The notes under the pieces were generated by a model. That model did no database searches and was not told the origin of the DNA. It saw nothing but the letters and a program-made list of their open reading frames with translations. Shown piece after piece: positions 1-11,393 of a stretch of 49,052 nucleotides of DNA. The first letter of the stretch is position 1. Every line of letters starts with the position of its first letter. Origin of the DNA: Heterostelium multicystogenum (Eukaryota; Evosea; Eumycetozoa; Acytosteliales; Acytosteliaceae); the NCBI GenBank assembly GCA_003667245.1, contig RCNN01000174.1:1-49052 (forward strand), given 5' to 3'. The position numbers were made by a program, and so were the translations under genes.

Positions 1-58
1 AAAGAAAACGAACGACACAAACCATATTAGATAGATAACATATATATAGAGTTAGAGA

Positions 59-991
59 ATGGAAAGTAATATAGATCAATTCATTTTGCCTTGGTGACTG
101 TATAGGTACGATTTCAGATTGAAAGTACGTATAGGTCCAGGATTAATACAGGTCAAAGACACTGTCATTGCTACAAAGTCAGGTGTTCTGCGATATAGCA
201 AATATCATAAATTCTATTGGATCGAAAATGAACAGAAAAGAGTATGTAAAGTGCAGTGCACACAACCTAGAATACTAGAGATTCTTTAAGAAGACGATCG
301 TTATCATGACAACATTGCCCATGATATGATAATGAATGATATTCAGTCATGTCGTGTTTTGATTAAGATAGGTCGCTAGCTAGATAAACGACGATGATTT
401 TGATTAGTTAACACACTCTGCTTGATTATAAAATAGTTTGTGCCACAGGCTGAAGACATGGTGATTGGTATCATCATTGAGAAAGCATCCTGAATCATTC
501 AAGGTAGATATAGGCAGCAGTTCACCTGCATTGCTTTCTGCATACTCATTTGAAGGAGCCACAAAGGAATAATAAACCACTGCTGCAAGTTGGAAACTTA
601 GTGTATTGTCGTGTATTGATTGCCAACAAAGACATGGAGCCAGAACTCGTCTGTATGTCTGCAAGAAACAAAGCAGAGGGATATGGTCAACTCATCAACG
701 GATATATGTTTAATTGTTCACTTGGTTTATCACATTAGTAAGATAATATTATCATCACCATTAGCTTTCAATTTACTTACCACTCAAATCAAATCAAACT
801 TAATAATAATAATCATAGTTTATTGTCAGAAGATTGCGAAATACTAAAGATATTAGGTAAGCACATGCCTTACGAGATAGCAGTAGTGTGTCAACGGGAG
901 AGTATGGGTGAATTCAACGGACAATCAACATACAATCATCGTTGCAAAACACCATTTTGAACTCACAATATATGCACGACAATCAGATTGA
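59..991 (+). CDS. exosc3: RNA exosome cap subunit RRP40/EXOSC3
   Basis: Homologue of Rrp40, the S1/KH cap subunit of the RNA exosome that guides RNA into the 3'-5' degradation core. Seen: start ATG at 59; N-terminal LPGD; a block reading VRIGPGLIQVKD; then after an intron (242-436, GTATGT to TATAG) FVPQAEDMVIGIII, SFEGATKR, VGNLVYCRVLIANKDMEPE and GYGQLINGYMFNCSLGL. The hallmark is ANKDMEPE, nearly identical in animal RRP40. A second intron (738-829) precedes DCEILKILGKHMPYEIAV and the KH-type NGRVWV block; the exact exon join there is obscured by an indel. Frame breaks lie near 92, 490, 560 and 895. The end at 991 follows the reading frame after NGRVWV and is the least certain boundary. Identification is firm; exact protein length is not. 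Confidence 0.9.
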
Positions 992-1347
992 ACCTTTTAT
1001 TTTGGCAACACTTGGTTCGGATAGCAGCAGTAGTAATGTCTCGTCAACTCTAAACCAAACCCCCAATAATAAATTCGTAAATAATTGAAGTGAATGGTAA
1101 CCCATTAGCAGTACATTGATTTGATTGAAATCGAAACGGAATGAAAAATGAATGAAATTGGATTAAAAACTTAGAGTAATTTAGCTTGTTATAAATCAAA
1201 TGAAGCTAGGCCGTGTTTGGATTGGCTAGATGGAATGGATTGGATCGCTAAAAATACACTTTTGAAATAATTTATTATGATGATTATTATGTGAATATTT
1301 GAATTGATGCCACTGCCAGATCAGACAGACAGGACGGCTTCTTTATT

Positions 1348-1995
1348 TTAGCAGAATGAACGGCAAGTTTGGTAGGCGGTTGAGTATGGTGTGATGACAT
1401 GGCAGTTCATACCTGGCTCTGGGGCATTCAGCAACCTTTCCACCACCAACGTACATGAGAACATGGCTTGGGCATGGCTGAGCGAAGCAGTAGAAAGAAC
1501 AAAACTCCGACGTTGCAAGCGGTTGGATTTGATGGACTGCATCTGGAGTTACATGCTGAACCTTGGTTGATTTGGGTGAAGGTAGTTCTTGGTGATTCAT
1601 TCCATCCAGCATCATTGTAAGATCTGTAGACGAGACCACTGCAGTCCAATCCACCGGATCCACAACCACATGAAGTTCCTCCGTATACATATGGGCATCC
1701 TATTATGAATGAACACAAGAAATAACATTATTAGTTGAGCTGAATAAGCTATTCCAATTGAATTGAACTACATACCACAGGTACCATAGTGGGTGGCTCT
1801 AGCAGCGGCCTTGGCGCAAGTTGAAGCTGGAAGCTTTCCAAACTTTTCGAGGTAGTAGGAGTTGCTTTCGGTGATATTGAAGGAATCGAATCCCTCAAAC
1901 TCAAAGTCAAAGTCCTCAACATCTTGTCGAGTAGTAGCAGCTGCCAAACATGAGAAGAGTAAGACAGAGCAAATTACGATTGTTGATAATTTCAT
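1348..1995 (-). CDS. Secreted NlpC/P60 cell-wall hydrolase
   Basis: Predicted secreted cysteine peptidase of the NlpC/P60 fold, a family that cuts peptidoglycan stem peptides. The protein opens with a clear signal peptide (MKLSTIVICSVLLFSCLAAA), then an acidic spacer. An intron with GTATGT donor (about 1700-1773) precedes the catalytic domain: YVYGGTSCGCGSGGLDCSGL holds the nucleophile Cys in DCSGL, and SHVLMYVGGGKVAECPRA supplies the catalytic His. The tail contains the third-residue region (NCHVITPYST). Two indels, near 1490 and 1405, split the domain over three frames; I chose the stop at 1348 because that frame keeps the Cys-rich tail. A phagotroph eating bacteria could use such an enzyme in phagosomes or outside the cell; that role is inferred. 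Confidence 0.85.
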
Positions 1996-3139
1996 TATTA
2001 TTATTATTATTTATTATGATTAATTATCTTTACTACAAAAAAGAGATAAGATAAGTTGGTTAAGATTTAATTGGTTAGTCTAAGTTGAGAAATAAGCACT
2101 CGAGTGATCCATTTAAATAGTCGCCCTGAGTACCATTATTTTGCAGGGACTGTCCCTTACTTGTTTTCTCTGGAAAAGGAAAGCATTTGCACAATGCCCA
2201 GGCAGAGACAATTATTCAGATTGTTGTTTTTCATCTTTCACTCGAATTTCGATACAAAAATAGCCAGGATGAAGCTTTTTTGCAAAGATTTTTATTTTTC
2301 AATACCACAAGATATTTTCTTGATTTTTCTTTTGTGTGTGGATGGAGAGCCTGTTAGGAAGGATGGAGCAGGACTTTTTGTAGGCAAAAAATCTGGGTTT
2401 TTTTCAATAAAAAAATAATAAAAAATCATAAAATTAAATAAAAATCAACTAGTGTTTTTACAAATAATTATACTGTTATTTTATTTAGGATTGGTATTAT
2501 AAAGATCACTCAAATGACAATGGTCTGAAATCCCAAAAGTTGATGTGCAAAGCAAAGGAAATATCTTTTATGTAGAAATAAGATTAAAAGAAATTTCAAA
2601 TTAAATCTAGTTTAGTTTTGGATAAATTTGTAAATTTAATTTGTTGAAAGAAATAAACCAATTCCATTCCAATCATGATTCAAACAAGATCATATGAAGC
2701 ATGATCGATCATATTTGGTAATTTAATTACACATAATTTCACTCTTAGAGTATAGTGTATTCCAATATTGAATAAGATATAGAAGATAAATAAACAAATA
2801 TTTACTTGTTTGTTCGACTGGAACCAGTTTTTGATTAATAATATTGGGCAGAAATGAAAACAAGTGTTTTTGCCAAATAAAGGATTCCATGACAAGATGT
2901 ACTGTAATAAAAAAATTTGAATTTTATTGTCACACAATTTTAATTAACTACATAAACCAACTCTTTTGGTTGAATGCAAAATTTCATAATTACTCTTTCA
3001 AAAATAAAATAATTTCAAAGCGCAGACAGTTGTTTGTGTTGTATTAGTACTTCATTTTGATATTGCATTGCATTATTAGCATAAAAAGATTGACACTAGA
3101 TATAGATAGTGATATTAAGACTGTGAGAATAGAATAGTA
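1996..3139. other. Intergenic, AT-rich
   Basis: Upstream regions of the NlpC/P60 gene (-) and the malate dehydrogenase gene (+). A short open frame at 2104-2418 on + has no recognisable motif, and small open frames at 2680-3047 on both strands look like chance. No repeat or RNA gene seen. Confidence 0.6.
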
Positions 3140-4338
3140 ATGGATTCATCAGTACAACTTAGAATTAACAATATTTCTGGACACCTTGTTCCAGGGTAAG
3201 TGCCCTGTCGCTCACCACTACGGTGGCGCCGAATCAATGGGTCGTGCTTGGAACTTGATTAGCACCTCTCCACATAATCCAACTGCTCCAATCCGTGTCT
3301 TAGTTACTGGTGCCGCCGGACAGATCGCTTACAGTGTCATCTTTATGATTGCTAGTGGTCAGATGTTCGGTCCACACCAACAGGTGATCTTGCATCTCTT
3401 GGACATTGCCAAGATGGCTGATGCTCTCAAGGGGTCGTCATGGAGATTGACGATGGTGCTTTCCCATTGGTTGCTGGTGTCGTCGCCACTACCGATGTCA
3501 AGACTGCCTTCATGGGTGTACAAGTTGCATTGTTGGTCGGTGCTTTCCCAAGAGGTCCAGGAATGCAGCGTAAAGATCTTCTCAAGATGAACGCTTCCAT
3601 CTTCAAGGAGCAAGGTGAGGCTCTCAAGAACTACGCCTCGCGTTCAGTAAAAGTATTGGTTGTCGGTAACCCAGCCAACACCAACGCACTCACCACAATG
3701 ACTCAAGCATCAGGATTGCCATCATCCAGCTTCACAGCACTTACTCGTCTCGATCAAAATCGTGCACTCTCAATGATTGCCGAGAAGGTCGGAGTCAACG
3801 TAAACAAAGTAAAAGAATGTCATCATTTGGGGTAACCATTCATTGACCCAGTAAGTAATTCACACTAACTTTGTTATCAACAAGATCACCCATTAATAAT
3901 CATCTATTATCAGAGTACCAGATGTCAACAGTGCATATATTCAAAACTATCCAGAACCATCAGTTATTACACCAGTTTCAGTCAATGATGAGAAGTGGAT
4001 TCGTGAACAATTTATTCCATTAGTTCAAAATAGAGGTGCTGCAGTTATTGCTGCTAGAAAGCTTTCGTCAGCTGCATCTGCTGCCACCCGCTATCGTTTG
4101 TCATGTCAGAGATTGGTTGATGGAACAGAAAAAAGAAAGTCGTTTCAATGGCTGTCTGCTCCGATGGATCTAACAATGTACCAAAAGGTTTAATCTTTCA
4201 TTCCCAGTCACCTGTCGTGGTGGAGAATGGACTATTGTACAAGGTTTAAAGATTACAGATTTCATTCAATCAAAGATTGACCTTACCATCAAAGAATTGA
4301 ACGAAGAGAAAGAAGCTGCCCTTTCATTCTTATCATAA
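3140..4338 (+). CDS. Malate dehydrogenase (cytosolic-type sequence) with predicted PTS2 leader
   Basis: NAD-dependent malate/oxaloacetate interconversion. Seen in order: NAD-binding [32 protein letters not shown]; substrate loop with [36 protein letters not shown]; then GNHS with the catalytic His; an intron 3851-3914; and the C-terminal GEWTIVQGL block. This is the cytosolic MDH1-type sequence. The ATG at 3140 starts [19 protein letters not shown], whose RINNISGHL fits the PTS2 peroxisomal signal (R/K)(L/V/I)x5(H/Q)(L/A). That frame meets a stop at 3197 unless a GTAAGT-TTAG intron at 3196-3262 is removed, which restores the frame exactly; an internal ATG at 3237 would give a leaderless protein. 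Indels near 3432, 3812, 4085 and 4140-4200 break the frame. Confidence 0.93.
3196..3262 (+). other. Candidate alternatively used intron in MDH leader
   Basis: 67-nt segment beginning GTAAGT and ending TTGATTAG. Removing it joins the PTS2 leader in frame to the NAD-binding domain (GHLVPG to TSPHNP). Unlike other introns in the window it is visibly GC-rich and has no stop in the MDH frame, and it contains an in-frame ATG at 3237. It may therefore be an optional intron, or coding sequence with a one-base error before it. Confidence 0.5.
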
Positions 4339-4596
4339 GATAATAATTATATAATCTATCACTTGTAAACAAAAGCAATACAAATACACAGACAGACCAT
4401 TTAAATTAAACTAACAGATAATCAAAATGAATGAATATTCAGTTCATGTCAAATATATAGGAATACTTTAGTTTTTAATTTTAGATGTTTATAATCTATT
4501 TATATTGTATAGTTGTATTATTTATCTATTCTATTAGATATTAAGAGGTAATTGTTGTTGGTATTTGCGTTTCTTTTTGTTTTTTTTTTTTGTTTC

Positions 4597-6182
4597 TTAA
4601 GATTTGGCAATGCACAAAATGTGTTCACCCATGGCAATGTTGGATTTCCATCCCAAGTTGGCTGGGACTGGAACGGATTTGAGATTGTCCTTGTTGGCAG
4701 TAACGGAGATAGTAATCTGATTTGTCGCCAGTGGTGACTGACATTCCACTTGGTACGATCACTTTGACCTTGTAGGATCCTGGGGCGACATCGTCAAACA
4801 TCCAACGTCCAACCGAACGAGTTTCGGTTTTTTTCAAGAAGAGTACCTTTAGAGTCATAGAGTTCAACCTTGATACCATCAATTCCATGGTCGATACCCT
4901 GGGTCATGACTCCATCCTTACCCTTGTCGTCACAAACAATACCCATAATACCGATATGATTAATCTTGAGAGCAATGTCCATACCATTAAGGAAGTAACT
5001 TGAATCATCAATTTTCTCGATACCTTCAGTCTCAGTATTAAGTGTCATATTTTCACTGGATACTCCGGCGGTCTTGAAAATGTTTCCAAAACGTCCAGTG
5101 TAAACAGTGGATTCGTAGCCGGTGGGTTCAAAGTGTTATAGCATAATCATCTGGACGCATGTTTTTAATGATGTAAACACCTTTGGTGTCAGAGATGGCA
5201 CCAAAGTATCTATCATCGACTCTTTTGGCAATTACTCCAACATAGGTGGCAGGAGATCCTCTGGGTCTCTCTTTCCGTTTTTCATTTCTATCGTAGTAAA
5301 TTGAACCATTGACGAATACTCTTTGTGGTGGTGGTGGAGATGGAGTTGGCGATGGAGTTGGCGATGGGGATGGTGATGGAGTAGGAGATGGAGTTGGCGA
5401 TGGAGTTGGGGATGGGTTGGAGATGGAGTTGGGGATGGAGTTGGTTTGTGGGGTAATACAATTACCCTTAACAAAAGCATACATTATGTTGACTCCCATG
5501 CACTTGGGTGGCTCACAAATAGATCTAAGTGAGAATGTAATCTTTGAGACTTGAATATTTGGCTTGATAATAATGTAGCTCTTGACATTGGATGATGTTC
5601 CATCAAGTTGCAAAGATCCTTTTCCAACAGCTTTGTTTTGAGTGAATTGAGCATTCATTCCTTTTGGATGCAAGAATCCGTGGTCTACGGTTTGCCAATT
5701 TCTGAGGTTAATAGAAACACCATAAGCATCCCAAGCCTCCATATTCAAGAGGTCATTGTCGGAGATACCAAACAAAAATCAAGAAAGTGTCATTCAATGG
5801 ATGGATAAAGGTGAAGGTTACATTGGAACCGGTTTGACTGCACGATTGGTGAAGAAGGGCATGGATATCTTGTTGTCCAGTGATGTCAAAGAATTTATCG
5901 TTGTTATTCAAGATGGAGCTGTATGGAATCTTGGTTCCAACTACCAATGGTAAGTTGTTTCCATCGATTGTGACGAGGACTTTGGTGTCATTCATAGTAA
6001 GATAATATGAGTGTGGATCGAGCAACATGGGTTTGACACTGCTGAAGTCATAGTAATTCATGGACTTGGTGTCACAAAGACAAAAGATGGCTCTTTCAAA
6101 ATTTTTCGTTGAATTTCAGTGCCCATGATCCAGACACAACTAAGGCCAGCAGTGCCAATAGGAGCACAGCTTTTCTATCCAT
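4597..6182 (-). CDS. Secreted SdrD/CNA-B-like repeat protein with Pro/Thr/Ser linker
   Basis: Large predicted cell-surface or extracellular-matrix protein. Start ATG at 6182 gives a signal peptide (MDRKAVLLLALLALVVSG). An N-terminal region follows (CLCDTKSMNYYDFSSVKP, TMNDTKVLVTIDGNN, several N-x-S/T sites). Next comes a domain with MEAWDAYGVSINLRNWQT, then a P-T-P-S repeat linker (+ strand 5321-5446). Beta-sandwich units of SdrD/CNA-B type follow: one with GSIYYDRNE, AKRVDDRYFGAISDTKGVY and IKNMRPDDYAITFEPTGYES, another with GIVCDDKGKDGVMTQGIDHG, IDGIKVELYDSKGTLL and WMFDDVAPGSYKVKVIVPSG. It ends GWKSNIAMGEHILCIAKS then stop at 4597. Dictyostelids have many such proteins, including colossin-type proteins. 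At least five indels break the frame (near 6095, 5760, 5130, 4830, 4705). Partner or ligand unknown. Confidence 0.75.
5321..5446 (-). repeat. Coding Pro-Thr-Pro-Ser repeat
   Basis: GGAGATGGAGTTGGCGATGG-type repeat on +, which on the minus strand encodes alternating PTPSPTPS and SPSPSP units of the SdrD-like gene. Such low-complexity linkers usually form stiff, O-glycosylated stalks in secreted dictyostelid proteins; that is inferred. Confidence 0.85.
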
Positions 6183-8350
6183 TTATTTATTCTTCCTTTA
6201 TTCACTAGGAAAATTAGCACCAATAAATAAAAAATTGTTATATAAATGAAATATAATGCTATATATATAAAAATATAAATAATTCCAGGTGAAATAAATA
6301 AATATGTTATGTTTTTATAATTGTATATAATATTGATAATGAATATTAATTATTAATTAATTGGAGCAAGTTAATGAAAAATACAGAAGATTAGATATGT
6401 TGTGTTGTTGATCATCAATGCAATAACATATTCATCCTGTTCAATGCATATGAATCACACATATTTTGAGTGAATAATGGAATATGAATATGGTACACCT
6501 CTATAATGCACCTATTTCAGTGCACTCTGAACAGACAAATTTATGCTGAAATGATCATCAAATCAAAATAAATGCTGGAAGCAGATTTATAAAAATGAAA
6601 ATAAGTATTATTTACATTCTTCATTGTTGTAAGTAACACAACTACACTCCACCAAGTACATTATCAAATACATTATCAAGTAGTTACTAGTAACAATGAC
6701 AGAAAAACACACCACCACCACCACAATAGCAGCAATACAATCAAAATTACTTCATATCACCACAGCAATCATTCTTTAGCCTTTATTTTAATAAATGAAA
6801 TAATTAATTAATATTAAAATGTTACTCCTCAAGAAGAAGTGCTAGTGAGATTAAATCTACACAATACTACTTTTACCACAAGTGATGATACTTCTACTGC
6901 TGATCATATGAAAATTAATTTACTACTAAATACAGCATGTCAATATCTGTTTTGATTAATTAATATTAATTTTCATTATAAATACTTGTATCACTTGTTG
7001 TGTTCACAATTCAACTACTACTTTAGAGTGCTCAGGTTAAAATAATTTAATATAAAGTTTAAAGGTATCTTACTTTGGTATTATTATTATTATTATTATT
7101 ATTATTCCAAAGTTTATTTATTTTGAATTATTTGTTCACCAAAAACAATATATGGTTTACAATCATTATGAATAAGTTATCACTATTAGTTGGCGATGTT
7201 CAGACTCCATCTATGACTTCGCTCATTCAACCAATCTTGAATAAAAGAAAGAATGCTTTTAATAATTCATAATTAGCTAAATGCCAACAACTTACTTAGA
7301 TTAAGTATATGATGAAACTCGAGTCAACATAAACTACTGTATATGTAACAACAAATCAAATTAGTTAGTGGATACCAGTTGTAAAGAACTAAATGTATTT
7401 TATTATATAAAAAAAATAACATCAACACATAATAATATCATTTAAAATAATAATACTAATAATAACAATATCAACAAGTACAAACTATTTGTATTGCTCA
7501 CACCTGAGTAAAAAACAATTTAGAGATGATGAAAGTATAATTTGACTCTCTTACATGTTGGTGTTATATCATTTACATCCTGCTATTACTGCTATTGTTA
7601 TACCCCAATATTGAATTAATTCAATTGTCTTAGTGATAATGGTTCATGTTGGTGTTGTTGTTATCGTTAGTTAGATAAGAGAGCAAGCAGAGAATTAATT
7701 TGATTGGTACTAATTTAAAGCATTCAAATTGAGGATGATAAACTTAAAGAACTAGTAATTATTGAATTGTAAGATTGCATGGTTAATTATTTTCCATCCA
7801 AATTATCATTTGAGGAGAAACCGATAGATTAATTGTTCTCTATAACATTTGAATTAACCTTAGTCTATTAATTTCTTACTATGCTGTTATTATCTAATAA
7901 TGGAATCTTTTTCTACTTCAAAAGTCAACAACAACAACAATAACAATATACCATTTCAATCGACTGAGGATTAAACGTATTCCAATTAAATGAGAGACAC
8001 ACCTATTCTTACTCATTCTTCTCACACGCTACTAAACCTTTAACTAATAGTTAATTAAATATTCTTATATTATATATGCTAATAGCAATAATAAGATGGA
8101 TAGATAGATACTATTCTATTAAATAGGTTATACCTTTTTAATAATAAATTTTCTTCTTTCTTCTTTATTTTTTGTTTGTTTTGTTTGTTATGTTTGTTGG
8201 CTAGGTTAGTTGGTTACTTTCAAATATAATAATACAGGTTTAATTGTATATTTAATAATATAATTATAATAAGATATATAATCTATAATCTATCTATAAT
8301 ATAATAATTAAAATTATAAACTACAACAACAACAACAACAATAAATCATA
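6183..8350. other. Intergenic, 2.2 kb, AT-rich
   Basis: Divergent promoter space between the SdrD-like gene (-) and the secreted protein gene (+). Holds a TAT/ATT trinucleotide run at 7078-7106 and many TTAATTAA-type stretches. A 34-codon open frame from ATG 7168 (MNKLSLLVGDVQTPSMTSLI start) is followed by stops and has no recognised homologue; I do not call it. Confidence 0.6.
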
Positions 8351-9311
8351 ATGATTCTTATTAAGAATGTACACAGTATTATATTGATCAGCTATATACT
8401 TTTTATCTATGGATTCATGACGATATCCTGCTCGACTCCCAATACTGATCAAATAGATAATATCAATTATCATAAAGATAATAACCATCAAAAACCTCTA
8501 AAACCAAATATTGTTAATATTAATGATAATAATAATAGTGATAAGAAGAATATAGATTATAGTAATATCAACTTGTTATCTTCATCTCCATCATTTTCAA
8601 CATCACTTTCAAATCTCCAACTAGAAACTATAATCAATATCTTTGTCCAACTCATAAATGCGATCCCGGAATACTATGTAGGATATGTTTGGTAACTTTC
8701 AATGTGGAAGTCAATGTTATGTAATATTATCCAATTTGGAGTTCCATATAAATCAAACTAATTTTGATATTAACATGAGTCAAACTATTTATCTTTTTAA
8801 AATAATCAACGATCCGTCATTCAATCAACGATCCATCAATTAATTAATGGATCTATAACGAGTAGATGATGCATATGCAACGATTGACTCTTTGCCAATA
8901 AAACGATGGTCTGAAGGAGAACATATCTATACAATGTATAGGACCAGAATTTACAATTTGAATACAATTCCGCTGACAAACTTTGTTGTTATCCTAGATT
9001 TTCTGGATCGAGTTGAGAATGGGACTGTAAATGGACTGATAGTTGACGAAAACGACGATCCTGATGCACATCTGTTGCATTTGCCCCCCGATGTAGAGTA
9101 TATCCTCCATTCAAAGCCCTATGAGTTTACTTATACACTTAGAGGAATGAACAATGATGTTACCACCACGATTCGTTTTAAAATGATATCATACATAACA
9201 TATCCATTACAACCCATTTTTAATTCCAACAAACTTGTTGAGAATGCAAATGAGAATGAAGCATATATTGATAACACCAGTAACTATGATGCAAGTCTAT
9301 CAAAATGTTGA
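8351..9311 (+). CDS. Secreted protein, possible CBM49-like carbohydrate-binding domain
   Basis: The ATG at 8351 gives a hydrophobic leader (MILIKNVHSIILISYILFIY...SC) and then an Asn/Asp-rich spacer. A frame break at 8694 (VGYVW/GNFQCGSQCYVILSN) and another cluster near 8835-8850 split the rest, but the frames join logically. The C-terminal part reads KRWSEGEHIYTMYRTRIYNL, TNFVVILDFLDRVENGTVNG, LLHLPPDVEYILHSKPYEF and IRFKMISYITYP. The alternation of W, Y..Y, N...L and a late Pro/Leu plus aromatic strand recalls CBM49 cellulose-binding domains, common in dictyostelid stalk and spore-coat proteins. That similarity is by eye and tentative. Two copies of an 11-bp unit (8805-8815, 8824-8834) sit right at the second break and may mark a small duplication or assembly error. 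Confidence 0.6.
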
Positions 9312-9563
9312 ACTAGCAACAATCACAAATCTCTATCCAAGTAAGTCATTATTATTATTATCAATTTGATTATAGATATTTAATTATATCTTATAATAAT
9401 TGAATGAAGCTATTCACTATTGATATTCAGATATATCATTATTTCTCTCTACCAACCACTCCTCCCAAATATTTGTTACCATTGTATTGTAATAAAATAA
9501 CTCTTAGGCATACCTTCTATTACTTTAATACTACTATTATATTATATTATATTATATTATTTT
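9312..9563. repeat. Short intergenic with ATTAT repeat
   Basis: Convergent 3' ends of two genes. Contains an (ATTAT)n microsatellite at about 9533-9560. Confidence 0.7.
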
Positions 9564-10759
9564 TTACACTTTGTTAGATAGTATTGATTGATATGATATT
9601 TGAATAAATTGATGTTCGTGTTGATACTTTCTGTACAATTGAATGATATCATCTCCTTTTTGTAGGAGCAGGCGCATTATTAGCTCGTCTCTCGCTTCGT
9701 TTGATAATATGGCATTCGGTTGAATTTCCTCTTTGATTTTGTCAGCACTTGGTTTCGTCATTGAAACTGAGCCTCTCAATGACATTAGCCAGCGCCATAT
9801 TCTATTTACACTTAGACTATTGTTATTAATATTACTATTTGGAAGTGTATCGCGCTGCTGTCCAAGTTGTGAAATCAATTTAATAATCTTGTCAAACTCT
9901 GAGTTGTTACTGTATTTAATAAACATATCTCTGTCTTTAATCAGAGCCTTCAGTGCCACCGATGTTCTTGGGATTTCAAACTCAGCCCTGTATTGTACAA
10001 CATTAAAGATGATTAGTGTTGATATGTCGTAAATTCCACCAATTTCATGTTCAACATACTTTGTCCACACTACGTAGCCACCATCTTGTATCTTTCTGAC
10101 ATCACGATTGCTCAAGATTGGCTCTGTAAAGTTAGGATCAATGAATGCACTCGCTTTGATATCATCGATTTCAACAGTGACTCCAGGATACAATGGTGGT
10201 TGATGCTGTAGTATCTAGAGTGATAAAAAGTGTCAATAGTGTTGTATATCTTTGATAAGGTGATCACCATCTTGATCGTTATAGATATATATATTACTGT
10301 TCTTTTAAGTGAGGTAACTCTATTATTTCGCAGGACAATCGTCGTGAGGTTGCCATCTGGTATCTCAATGGCTCTTATGGTTTTTCCAAACAGTAGAGTC
10401 CTGAGCGCAAAGGAAACGAGCGACGCACCACCCAGCAGAAACAAGATTTCATTCAATCGCTTCGGCTTGATGTTCAGAAGTGCGCCAATCAGCTTATCGT
10501 CTTCGTCAACATCGTCAATTCCCAGCATCGACTCGACCCTGTCGACAATGTCCGTCGGCTCAGCAATGTTTGCATCCGCACTTGGCTGCTTCCTATCTTT
10601 ATCTGTAACACTATCTCTTACAAAATTGATGATACTCGAAATAGGACCAACACCATTATTAATAGTATTGTTATCATTTATGTTGAATTCACCATTGTCA
10701 TCACTACCACCACTTCCTCCTCCACCACTACCACTGTCAAATCCATTATCGTCAGACAT
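9564..10759 (-). CDS. Unknown membrane protein with Gly/Ser/Asn-rich N-terminus
   Basis: I do not recognise a family. The ATG at 10759 opens a Gly/Ser/Asp/Asn-rich N-terminus, then an acidic stretch (MLGIDDVDEDDKLIGALLNI), one likely membrane segment (EILFLLGGASLVSFALRTLL), a basic and hydrophobic stretch (RTVIYISITIKMVITLSKIY), and after a one-base frame break near 10210 a soluble C-terminal part: PPLYPGVTVEIDDIKASAF, GGYVVWTKYVEHEIGGIYDI, RAEFEIPRTSVALKALIKDR, ending HQFIQISYQSILSNKV. Sizeable open frames of ordinary amino-acid composition on both sides of the break argue that this is real. The upstream region (10760-11393) is shared with vps45, transcribed divergently. Function unknown. 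Confidence 0.65.
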
Positions 10760-11393
10760 TGATTACTAGTCGTACTCTAACCTAACTCGTCATTGAACAA
10801 CACAACATTACACTACTTCCAATGCAATTCAAACGAATGGGTTTTATCTAAATTAATTAAAATTGCAACTTGCACACTAATTTAGATTTTATTTTATTTT
10901 ATTTTATTATTTTTATTTTGTTGAAACTTATCATTAGCAAACTTTTAACTCATAAATAATATTTAATACAAGTTTCAGAATAAGAACAACATACATCAAA
11001 CAAGCCTGTAATGTTACATTACTCTTTTACTTCTTCTTTTTAGAATTACATCATACCCTGCAAAGAATGATAAACAACAAAAATGTGTGTTTACAAATTA
11101 ATTACTCCACAATATTATTATTTTGATTTTTTTTGAAGAGTTTTGTGTTATTTTATGCTTTTGTTTTTTTTTTGTTTTTTTTTGAAAATTATTCTTTGTT
11201 ATCCCTAAATAATAAAGTCATATTGCAACCTTGCAAAAATTAATTAAAATAGCACTATTATTTAACAGATTCAATCCATAATAGATATATAAATTTAGAA
11301 CTTATAATTATAGATAATATAGAAAACATAGATAAGATATAGATAGATAGGATAGTTGATTATAAGTAGATTGGAGAGTTGATATTGTAAAAA
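10760..11393. promoter_or_regulatory. Shared upstream region, unknown gene (-) and vps45 (+)
   Basis: Divergent intergenic stretch with (TTTTA)n at about 10887-10915 and long oligo-dT runs at 11125-11185. Oligo-dT and TATA-like tracts are usual dictyostelid core promoter surroundings. No specific site identified. Confidence 0.5.

Noticed and set aside
2104..2418. Open frame of 104 codons on +
   Set aside because: Phe/Leu/Ile-rich, no motif, ends in AT-rich low-complexity sequence; composition fits chance translation.
7075..7272. Leu-run open frame with a plausible 34-residue end
   Set aside because: Start is an ATT repeat; the MNKLSLLVGDVQ part is short and unsupported.
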